From the NCBI RefSeq assembly GCF_005860805.1, contig NZ_VCEJ01000002.1, positions 2,464,375-2,528,374 of the forward strand: a stretch of DNA of 64,000 nt, written 5' to 3'. The notes under the pieces were generated by a model, which saw only the letters and a list, made by a program, of their open reading frames with translations, was not told where the DNA came from and did not search any database. This DNA comes from Dyadobacter luticola. GTDB lineage: Bacteria > Bacteroidota > Bacteroidia > Cytophagales > Spirosomataceae. This document shows, piece by piece, positions 1 to 6,875 of the stretch; position 1 is the stretch's first letter, and each line of letters begins with the position of its first letter. The translations under genes and the position numbers were made by a program.

Positions 1-1593
1 ATTCATCGTTTTTACAATACCGTCGGCTGGAAAGTCGCGTCCGGCGATGTAGGAGTTGTTCCAGGTGTTTTTCTGGATGGTGGTACCACCCAATGCTGAA
101 AATTCATGCTTATCCCACTTTTTCTCGTAGTTCAAAGTATTTTCCCAGAGGTAAGTAAATGAATTCGAGCGCGTTGCATTTCCTAAGCCGTGCGTACTTC
201 CGTTGGCTCCCCAGCCTTCCGTAGTGCGGTACGGATCGAGGTAGTAATCATTGGCGTGATTCATGAAATCAATCCCAAAGTTGGAGCGGAAAACCAGCCC
301 TTTGGCCACCGTAAAATCGCCCGCCACGTTACCGAAAATCCGGTTATCCTTCGCCGACTGGGTCGGCCCGAACATGGCGGCCAGCGGATTGTCCCAGCCG
401 GCTTTCAATGGATTGGTGGAGAAAATGGTACCCCTGATCGAATCCTGGGAGTAAACGCCCATCGTCGGCGGAGCGCCTAGTGCGCCGAGTACCACTGCAT
501 TACGTCCCGCATTATTGTTGTCTTTCACGTCGCGGATCTTGGCATTGGAGTAGCTGACATTGGTTGTCATCTTAAACCAGCTTTTGATCTGGTTATCCAG
601 GTTCATGCGGAACGAATACCGCCGGTAGCTCGCAGGCTGGATAATGCCTTTATCCTGCGTCATCGCGCCGGAAACGAAGTATTTGTTCTTGTCGGTACCG
701 CCTGAAAATGAGAGCTGGTAGTTCTGGTTGTGACCGGTTGTGAAAACTTCTTTGTTCCAGTCGGTTGTCTGGCTGCCCACGGTCACATTGTGGCCCATTT
801 CGTTCATTAGATCAGCGTATTGCTGCGGGTTCAGCACATCGATCTTTTTCGCCATATTGGAAAAACCGTAATAAGCCGAAAAATTCACCTGAGACTGGTT
901 TGCCTTCCCTCTTTTCGTCGTCACGATCACCACTCCGTTTGAAGCTCTCGCTCCATAAATCGCTGCGGATGAAGCATCTTTCAACACCTGAATGCTTTCA
1001 ATGTCATTCACATTCAAATCGCGGGTATCCATCGTGGGCACGCCGTCGATGACGTACAAAGGTTCATTTCCGGCTTGAACAGACGTAGCACCACGTACGC
1101 GGATAGACAATGCGCTACCCGGCTTGCCCGAAGGCTGCGTCACCTGCACACCCGCCGCTTTTCCCTGCAACGCCTGCGCCGCCTGCAAAATCGGCCGTTC
1201 CTCAATGTCTTTCGTGCTAACCGACGCAATCGAAGTTGTAACATCACCGCGCTTTTGCGTACCATAACCGATCACGACAATTTCGTTCAGCGTTTTCTGG
1301 TCGCCGCCCAACACCACATCGATTTGCGTCTGGTTGCCTACCGCAATTTCCTTCGTTTCATAACCGATAAAAGAAACCACAAGCACCGCCTCACCATTGG
1401 GCACGGGGATTGAATAGTTTCCTTCCACATCCGTGACCGTACCTGTCTGCGTTCCCTTCACCAGCACGCTCGCCCCGGGGAGGGACTGTTTCTGCTGATC
1501 TCTGATCACCCCTTTTACAATAATCTCCTGTGCGTTCGCCAGGCCGATCGTTGCGAAAATCAGGACAATGAACATCGTAATTCTCTTTCCCAT
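1..1593 (-). CDS. SusC/RagA-type TonB-dependent outer membrane receptor, N-terminal part
   Basis: This is the first 531 codons of a SusC-family receptor; the C-terminal barrel lies beyond the window edge. SusC proteins form the outer-membrane pore through which TonB/ExbBD energy drives uptake of glycans or peptides, usually under a SusD lid. The start is the ATG at 1591-1593, followed by a signal peptide (MGKRITMFIVLIF, ending near ANAQ). Next come a carboxypeptidase-regulatory-like domain (about residues 23-105, with LPGASVLVKGT), the family motif EIVVIGYGTQKRGDV, and a plug domain (about 115-225, with PLYVIDGVP and AIYGARASNGVV). The frame stays open to base 1, with barrel-like aromatic/Asn-rich sequence. 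The substrate cannot be told. It follows the sensor gene at 1872-3818 on the same strand after a 278-bp leader. The family call is firm; the missing half limits anything further. Confidence 0.93.
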   Translation of the reverse strand, partial: MGKRITMFIVLIFATIGLANAQEIIVKGVIRDQQKQSLPGASVLVKGTQTGTVTDVEGNYSIPVPNGEAVLVVSFIGYETKEIAVGNQTQIDVVLGGDQKTLNEIVVIGYGTQKRGDVTTSIASVSTKDIEERPILQAAQALQGKAAGVQVTQPSGKPGSALSIRVRGATSVQAGNEPLYVIDGVPTMDTRDLNVNDIESIQVLKDASSAAIYGARASNGVVIVTTKRGKANQSQVNFSAYYGFSNMAKKIDVLNPQQYADLMNEMGHNVTVGSQTTDWNKEVFTTGHNQNYQLSFSGGTDKNKYFVSGAMTQDKGIIQPASYRRYSFRMNLDNQIKSWFKMTTNVSYSNAKIRDVKDNNNAGRNAVVLGALGAPPTMGVYSQDSIRGTIFSTNPLKAGWDNPLAAMFGPTQSAKDNRIFGNVAGDFTVAKGLVFRSNFGIDFMNHANDYYLDPYRTTEGWGANGSTHGLGNATRSNSFTYLWENTLNYEKKWDKHEFSALGGTTIQKNTWNNSYIAGRDFPADGIVKTMN

Positions 1594-1652
1594 AGATTGT
1601 TAATGAATTTATTGGTAACTAATCGGATAATTTATTGGACAATTCTACGCAG

Positions 1653-1682
1653 CAAATGTAGGGATGTTTTCAGAAAATCAAT
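1653..1682 (-). promoter_or_regulatory. Candidate promoter of the partial susC gene
   Basis: On the minus strand a perfect Bacteroidota -7 element, TACATTTG (1653-1660), is preceded after 18 bases by ATTG (1679-1682), close to the -33 consensus TTTG. Transcription would start about 50 bases before the susC ATG. This is a consensus match only. Confidence 0.45.
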
Positions 1683-1704
1683 AGTCCCGAAATTTTATAA
1701 ATAG

Positions 1705-1792
1705 CTGAAAAATAGGTAGTTATATCAGAATTGATACGGTTCAACACCGGAGCAGGTAACCGCCGATATACCTGATTTTCAGTTTATATCAG
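1705..1792. promoter_or_regulatory. Pair of TTATATCAG motifs upstream of susC
   Basis: TTATATCAG occurs at 1720-1728 and again at 1784-1792, 64 bp apart. Each copy is preceded on the plus strand by CTGA at a similar distance (CTGAAAAATAGG at 1705, CTGATTTTCAG at 1772), so each unit is a loose inverted repeat of CTGA...TCAG. Both lie upstream of the -33/-7 element of the susC gene, where an activator would bind. The downstream unit could also be a weak transcript end for the sensor gene, because CCTGAT/ATCAGG can pair. Function is inferred. Confidence 0.3.
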
Positions 1793-1871
1793 GACAAAAA
1801 TGCGATGAGGAGAAGGATCGGCTGATACGCCTGCCAACCGTGGATTTTTAGCAAAAAAATGTGAGAACTTT

Positions 1872-3818
1872 TCAGGCAGGTTCGAGGGAATGATCCAGCA
1901 CAAGCAGGCTCCACCCCTCTCCCGACCTGGAAGCGGCGATTTCCTTGCGCCGGTCCTGCATGACTTTTTTGATCCGGCTGGCATAGGCCCAGCAAGTGCC
2001 CTGGCGGATCGAGAGAATTTCTGACAGCTTGTGAGAAGAGATTTTGCCTTTGGTCGTATACATCAAAAAGACCATATAAAAGGCTTTGTTGATCGGAATG
2101 CGGGTGTTTTGGAAAATGGTATGGGAGATCACCGATTCGTCGTAATCGCATTTGGCGCAGCGGCGGCTATGGGGTGAATGTCCATGAAAATAATGGTCGT
2201 GACCACATTTACGACATTCATAATGTCCACTGGCGGCATCGTTGCCCCACTTCATGGAAGCAAGGAACCGGAAACAGCTATCATTATCCGGATAAATCTT
2301 GCTAAATTCTTCAAAGTCCACCTCCGCCGACATCACGCGCGCCTGCGTCACCTTGACGACGCTGGTATGCAGCACTTCGTTATCCTTTTCCAGCAGCAGG
2401 TTCATTTGCAGGATCTCCTCTTTCTGCTGCTGCAAAAGCGCATTTACCTCGGTCAGCTCTTCATTTTGCGCTTCAATGATGGCCGATTGTTCCAGCACCT
2501 CCCGCGTCCGCTCCTCCACCTGCGCTTCTAGCCTGACATTCAGCGAATCTTTCAGCTTTTCATTCAAATGCATCTGCCGGATGATCTGCCGCTGCGCCTT
2601 TTCTTTTTTTGTTTTCAAAACCCGCACCTTATCCCCGATCGCAAAAGACAGGAAGATCATTTCCAAAACAAAACAAATACTCAGACTATAATAGGTGACT
2701 ACGCCAAAGTTCAGACCTTCCACATGCAGCATCAACAACAACTTGTGAATGAACCCGATAGAAAGAAATGTATATCCCAACACAAAAAACCGCGCAGGAT
2801 GATAACCTTGCCGGTAAATGTAAATGCCGGTGTAAAATGCGACGGCGAGCGGCACCAGCTCCACGAATTTGTAGCTAAACCAATCGGTATTGAAAAACAG
2901 GCAGATCAGGAAAAACAAGGTCCGCAGCCCCATAATCCAGATAATGACGCGGTCGAGTACCGGCGCTTTTTTGTGGGTGTAAAGCAGCGTACGGGTGAAT
3001 TGTAGGGCGAAAATGCTGACCCCGTACAAGGCGATTCCGTAAGCATACTGGTTCCACTCCGGCGCATTGGGCCACAAATATTGATAGGCAACACCGTCGA
3101 TACACATTTCAAAAAGGCCGACGCAAAGGTTGTAGAGCACATAATATAGGTACTGGATCTGCCGCACGGCCAGGTACATCATCAGATTATAGAAGCTGAA
3201 AACCAGCACCATACCATAGAAAATCCCGAAAATAAAGTACTCGTCCAGCGCATACTGGATAAACCGGTTTACCGAGCGAAGCACAATGATAGTGTCGGCG
3301 ATCTGATGGGATTTCACACGGAAATAATACGTACCATCGTAGGCAGCGGTGTTGGCAATGTTGAGCTCAAAATTCTTGTGTGAATATTCCCGGTTCCGGA
3401 ATGGCAGCTGGTCGCCCATGCGGCGGGTGGTGTAGCCGCCTTTTCCGTCGGGAAGGTAGGCGGTGATATCGTCGATGGTCTGGTCAAAAAATTCGAGTAC
3501 CCAGTTTTTGCGGCTGTCGGGATTATGCAGAATCCTGATCCTGAACCAGTAAGTCGATTCCAAATTGTAATTCTGGGGCGTATTGGTGACGCTGTTGATG
3601 AAACGATCGCTTGATGCTGGCGACAAAACGTCTTTGAAAGAATAGCTTCCCGCCTTGTCTTCGAGGTACTGAATCTCTTTGCCAGTAAAAATATGCTGAT
3701 CCTGAGAGTCCGTCACTTTTAATGTACGCTGCGCGAATGCTGGCACCAAAAAACTGATTACCAGCAAGATGGCAATCAGAACCGTATGGATATATTTGGA
3801 GGATGAAGGTATTTGCAT
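1872..3818 (-). CDS. 7TMR-DISM membrane sensor fused to a transposase-type (ISXO2/IS1595) zinc ribbon and helix-turn-helix
   Basis: A 648-residue inner-membrane sensor. Residues 1-29 are a signal peptide ending AFAQ. Residues about 31-180 form a 7TMR-DISMED2-like extracellular sandwich (YWFRIRILHNP, WVLEFFDQTIDDI). Residues 192-395 contain seven hydrophobic helices of the 7TMR-DISM type, and 400-495 form a long Glu/Gln-rich coiled coil. The cytoplasmic end, 500-625, is not a kinase, cyclase or LuxR domain. It matches the N-terminal region of IS1595/ISXO2 transposases: a leading helix (FEEFSKIYPDNDSCFRFL), a zinc ribbon with C535-x2-C538 and C554-x2-C557, the ISHTIFQNTRIPINKAF stretch, and a helix-turn-helix (SSHKLSEILSIRQGTCWAY). 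The DDE nuclease is absent and the protein ends 23 residues later. Expected role: signal-controlled DNA binding. It lies 41 bp downstream of the alkX-like gene and 278 bp upstream of susC. The domain calls are strong; the regulatory role is inference. Confidence 0.85.
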   Translation of the reverse strand: MQIPSSSKYIHTVLIAILLVISFLVPAFAQRTLKVTDSQDQHIFTGKEIQYLEDKAGSYSFKDVLSPASSDRFINSVTNTPQNYNLESTYWFRIRILHNPDSRKNWVLEFFDQTIDDITAYLPDGKGGYTTRRMGDQLPFRNREYSHKNFELNIANTAAYDGTYYFRVKSHQIADTIIVLRSVNRFIQYALDEYFIFGIFYGMVLVFSFYNLMMYLAVRQIQYLYYVLYNLCVGLFEMCIDGVAYQYLWPNAPEWNQYAYGIALYGVSIFALQFTRTLLYTHKKAPVLDRVIIWIMGLRTLFFLICLFFNTDWFSYKFVELVPLAVAFYTGIYIYRQGYHPARFFVLGYTFLSIGFIHKLLLMLHVEGLNFGVVTYYSLSICFVLEMIFLSFAIGDKVRVLKTKKEKAQRQIIRQMHLNEKLKDSLNVRLEAQVEERTREVLEQSAIIEAQNEELTEVNALLQQQKEEILQMNLLLEKDNEVLHTSVVKVTQARVMSAEVDFEEFSKIYPDNDSCFRFLASMKWGNDAASGHYECRKCGHDHYFHGHSPHSRRCAKCDYDESVISHTIFQNTRIPINKAFYMVFLMYTTKGKISSHKLSEILSIRQGTCWAYASRIKKVMQDRRKEIAASRSGEGWSLLVLDHSLEPA

Positions 3819-3859
3819 GAAGTTATAACGCAGGTGCGCCGGTCAAATGTGTGTACCGA

Positions 3860-5053
3860 TTACCCGGAAAAACTTTCGCTGATCGCTTCCAGGTAAGCTT
3901 CGTGATTGCATTTTTTAAAAACAATATCCTTGCATTGATTAAACCTCATAAATGCCCGCAGCGCCTGAACCAGCTTTTCAATGGTTTTTTCTTCCAGATC
4001 AACCGGCTCGAAATGCAGATTCTGGACGATCAACGTTTTCTGTTTTCGGTCGGCCTTTGAATCCATTCTTGCGATAAATGTATCCCCGGCGATGATCGGC
4101 AGTGAAAAGTAACCGTACTGACGCTTCGGCGCGGGCACGAAACATTCAATCTGATAATCAAAATTAAAGAAGTCTTTCAGGCGGTGGCGGAAGACATTCA
4201 GGATGTCGAAAGGTGAGAGAATGAAAACCTCGTCGGAAATTTCAACATCGATCTTCTGCTCCGGAAGCATATAAAACGGGCCTTTCAAACCTTCGACGGC
4301 CACGGTTTTGACCTCGCCGCTTTTCGCCATTTTTTCCAGCTCCTTTTTTACCAAATTGCCCTTTACGTAGCGGGCGCGCCACGCAATTTCCTTGACATAC
4401 GCGATGCCGAAAGCGCCTAATGTGCGCCGGACCACAAAACGTGCGAATTCTTCGTCGGTCGGTAAGGTAAGATCAGTTTCGTGCGGCACCACATTCACCG
4501 GCAATACATATACTTTCTGGAAAGATTTGGTGCGGTTGATCATCAGGCTGCCGTCCAGGTACAATCTTTCGAGCGCGACTTTGGCCGGGCGCCAGTCCCA
4601 CCAGCCGGTGCTGGCTTCCACGCGGTCGTTGTCAAAATCCCCCACCATAAGCGATTCTTCGCGCTCCGCCCGGTCGAGTACTTCCTGCATGAGCTTGATT
4701 TCGGCAGGCGTGAGTGGCTGGCGCTGTCTCTTGAATGCGTTTTTAACCGGTAAAGAAAACCGGAAATCGTGCATGGGCAGGTAACCTGAATCCGACGTGA
4801 AATATTCGAAAATGCTCCCGTCTTCACAAAGCTCCCGCAGCCAGTCAGTCTGATAATCGGGAATCCGGGCGGCCATGACGTGGTGATGCGCCCGCTCGAC
4901 GACGTAATTGGTGTCCAGCTGCACAAATCCCAGGTGGTCGATTAATCTGTAAACTGCTTCAATTCCTGTCCCAAACTGTGCTTTCCGGGCAAGTCCGGCT
5001 GCATTCAGAATAATTTTCCGCGCCTGCGCTTTGGTAATGTTGATGATTTCCAT
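3860..5053 (-). CDS. AlkX/YcaQ-family winged-helix DNA glycosylase (HTH_42/DUF1006)
   Basis: A 397-residue protein of the YcaQ/AlkX family, DNA glycosylases that release alkylated bases and unhook interstrand crosslinks. The fold is made of tandem winged helices with no zinc or iron-sulphur site. The signature lies near the N terminus: FVQLDTNYVVERAHHH. It contains the Q-hydrophobic-D catalytic motif (Q45-L46-D47) typical of the YcaQ branch rather than the Q-x-Q motif of the AZL/AlkZ branch. The C-terminal part carries the family's LSPFD and YCFVPA-like segments (here IECFVPAPKRQYGYFSLPI). The ATG at 5051-5053 is chosen because the in-frame upstream extension runs through a terminator and into the preceding gene. 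The next gene downstream is the 7TMR sensor, 41 bp away, so the two may be cotranscribed. Confidence 0.86.
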   Translation of the reverse strand: MEIINITKAQARKIILNAAGLARKAQFGTGIEAVYRLIDHLGFVQLDTNYVVERAHHHVMAARIPDYQTDWLRELCEDGSIFEYFTSDSGYLPMHDFRFSLPVKNAFKRQRQPLTPAEIKLMQEVLDRAEREESLMVGDFDNDRVEASTGWWDWRPAKVALERLYLDGSLMINRTKSFQKVYVLPVNVVPHETDLTLPTDEEFARFVVRRTLGAFGIAYVKEIAWRARYVKGNLVKKELEKMAKSGEVKTVAVEGLKGPFYMLPEQKIDVEISDEVFILSPFDILNVFRHRLKDFFNFDYQIECFVPAPKRQYGYFSLPIIAGDTFIARMDSKADRKQKTLIVQNLHFEPVDLEEKTIEKLVQALRAFMRFNQCKDIVFKKCNHEAYLEAISESFSG

Positions 5054-5060
5054 CCTGCTA

Positions 5061-5100
5061 AAATAAAAAAAGACTGCCCCATTTTGAGACAGTCTTTCCG
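5061..5100 (-). terminator. Rho-independent terminator of the astacin-like gene
   Basis: The 8-bp arms AAAGACTG (5069-5076) and CAGTCTTT (5090-5097) form a hairpin. On the minus strand it is followed by a T-rich run. It sits 20-50 bases after the stop codon of the protease gene and just before the alkX-like start. Confidence 0.8.
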
Positions 5101-5117
5101 GCATTACAGCATGTTGA

Positions 5118-6692
5118 TCAATAATAATTGTAAAAGTTGTATGCGGCGAGCTGCGTGGTAGACGACCATCCTGAGGAAACAATCGTGCTGGAACCGTTTG
5201 CCTCGACCCGGTACAAATTCCCCATATCAGCCACGTATAATTTCTTGTCCATGCTCGTCACCATCTGCGCGGCGGCGGTAAATGATGGCGAAAAGAGCAG
5301 CGCAAGGCCATTTGAAGGGTGCAATTTGTAGATCCCAAAGGTTTTTCCGGGCGTGGTTTTTACATAATATAGATATCCGCCCAGCGCAACAAGCTCCCTC
5401 GCATCGGCCACCGCGCAGATCTGACTGTAAATTCCCGTGTCCGGCGTCACGCGGAAAATGCCGTTTAAAGTCATGATATAAAAGAACCCGTCGGTGTAAA
5501 CAATGTCCGTGGCAGGCAGCCAGATTTTGGATCCGATCGCCGAAGACGCACCCGTATCTGTATTTACTTTGATCAGCGTACCGTCATTGATCACATATAA
5601 AAACCCTTGCAGCAGTACCATCGCCTGCACTGCATTGTAGCCGGTCGCGATCACTTTCTGGTTACCATTCAGCGGGTTGATTCTCAGGAGCGAACCATTT
5701 TGCGCAGCATAAAAAAAGTAAGGATCCGCCGTAACTGCGCGCGTACTTCCCCAGCCTGCCGTAAGCAACGCTTTACTTCCTCGGAGCGTGCTGGCAGCGT
5801 ACAAATTTCGGCCGGCTATTGAAAAAATATTGGAATACATAGCGGTGAGGCAGCGGATATCATTGGGCGATAAATTGTCGCGTTGGATCGTGAATGTCTG
5901 GCCGCTTTTGGTCGTCATGGTCGGCAAATTGTTGCCTGAGCAGTAGTACGAGTCCATCATCATGACCGAGCCCAGGTCCATTTTGTCAAAATCAAATCCT
6001 GCATCACCCGACTGGTTGTGCATCAGGAAATTGGGTTGCAAACTAGCAGGAATGTTGGCAAAGTTGACGGTAATGGTCTGGTCCCGGTCGTTGCGTGTGT
6101 GCTCGTGAAACAGGCCTAATGTGTGACAGATTTCGTGCAGCACCCCGCCTTTGGAATAAGCCAAACCCAATGTTAAGAACTGCTGCCCGCCGGTGACGCC
6201 CACCGAAGACGAATATCCGCGGCCCAGCTTGAATGTCACGTAGTTATATTGGTTTGAGCGGTACACAAACTTGACCGGTACCGTGGATTCTATCAAAGCC
6301 ATGGCGCTGTAAATGACGGAGGAATTGGTGACCGATTTGTCGATCGTGTAATACACAATCCCGTTCTCCCACCGCTGGCTGTTGAGCGATGCCCCGGTAC
6401 CTTCCGTTTTTGCCCCGGTGTCGGCGCCAAGTTGTCTTTTTGACAAAACAATATCACCTTCCCAGATGGCCTCCTGGTTGATTTCGGTATATGTAATGTT
6501 CTGCCCGAAGAGCGTCCCCTTCTTTTCCTCGCCGGCTTCTCCCGGATAAGCTACCTCCGAAATGACTTTTTCCGACGGCTTATCGGTGGACGCTACCACC
6601 ACATTTTCTTCTTTTAACTGAGAACAGGACGACAGGTGCAGGACGGTCAGGACGACGAGCGATGTTTTGGCTAGTGATAAAATGTTTTTCAT
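5118..6692 (-). CDS. Astacin-like (M12A) zinc metalloprotease lipoprotein with C-terminal propeller-like repeats
   Basis: A 524-residue secreted lipoprotein. The ATG at 6690-6692 gives a clean signal peptide (MKNILSLAKTS...) with lipobox LSSC, and the Cys would be lipidated. The catalytic domain, about residues 90-280, carries the extended astacin zinc motif HEICHTLGLFHEHTR (H186, E187, H190, H196) and a Met-turn-like segment SVMMMDSYYC. Astacins are endopeptidases made as proenzymes, and the region before the domain could be the propeptide. The last about 230 residues are beta-rich repeats of the type DGFFYIMTLNGIFRVTPDTG and KKLYVADMGNLYRVE, resembling a DUF5050-like propeller that may bind a surface or substrate. 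It is divergent from the M13 peptidase at 6876 and has its own terminator. The catalytic assignment is strong; the substrate is unknown. Confidence 0.88.
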   Translation of the reverse strand: MKNILSLAKTSLVVLTVLHLSSCSQLKEENVVVASTDKPSEKVISEVAYPGEAGEEKKGTLFGQNITYTEINQEAIWEGDIVLSKRQLGADTGAKTEGTGASLNSQRWENGIVYYTIDKSVTNSSVIYSAMALIESTVPVKFVYRSNQYNYVTFKLGRGYSSSVGVTGGQQFLTLGLAYSKGGVLHEICHTLGLFHEHTRNDRDQTITVNFANIPASLQPNFLMHNQSGDAGFDFDKMDLGSVMMMDSYYCSGNNLPTMTTKSGQTFTIQRDNLSPNDIRCLTAMYSNIFSIAGRNLYAASTLRGSKALLTAGWGSTRAVTADPYFFYAAQNGSLLRINPLNGNQKVIATGYNAVQAMVLLQGFLYVINDGTLIKVNTDTGASSAIGSKIWLPATDIVYTDGFFYIMTLNGIFRVTPDTGIYSQICAVADARELVALGGYLYYVKTTPGKTFGIYKLHPSNGLALLFSPSFTAAAQMVTSMDKKLYVADMGNLYRVEANGSSTIVSSGWSSTTQLAAYNFYNYY

Positions 6693-6769
6693 TTCGATAG
6701 GATTTTGGATTGGATACAAATGCTGTTATGCTTATCGAAAGTAGCGCGGGCCGGCAGGTAGGGCCGGGA

Positions 6770-6804
6770 ATAATCGACGAACGGCGGTCGATAATCGGGG
6801 AACG
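6770..6804. promoter_or_regulatory. 21-bp-spaced direct repeat between two divergent protease genes
   Basis: ATAATCGACGAACG (6770-6783) and ATAATCGGGGAACG (6791-6804) match at 12 of 14 positions and start exactly 21 bp apart, two helical turns. This spacing is typical of sites for AraC-type or LytTR-type regulators bound as tandem dimers. The repeat lies 78 bp before the astacin-like ATG and 72 bp before the M13 peptidase ATG, so it could govern both genes. The binding protein is unknown. Confidence 0.4.
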
Positions 6805-6875
6805 AAAATAAATGGGCACTTTTCCGTAAGTTGTGTCAGTTTAGTCACCCGCATAAACCACCATTTTTTCAAGAT

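Noticed and set aside
1872..2250. Possible insertion of an active IS1595-type element at the 3' end of the sensor gene
   Set aside because: Only the DNA-binding part is present, it is in frame with the coiled coil, the DDE domain is missing and I see no terminal repeats or target duplication nearby. A recruited domain fits better.
5054..5182. Longer N terminus for the AlkX-like protein
   Set aside because: The extension crosses the upstream terminator and overlaps the preceding gene; its residues do not resemble the family.
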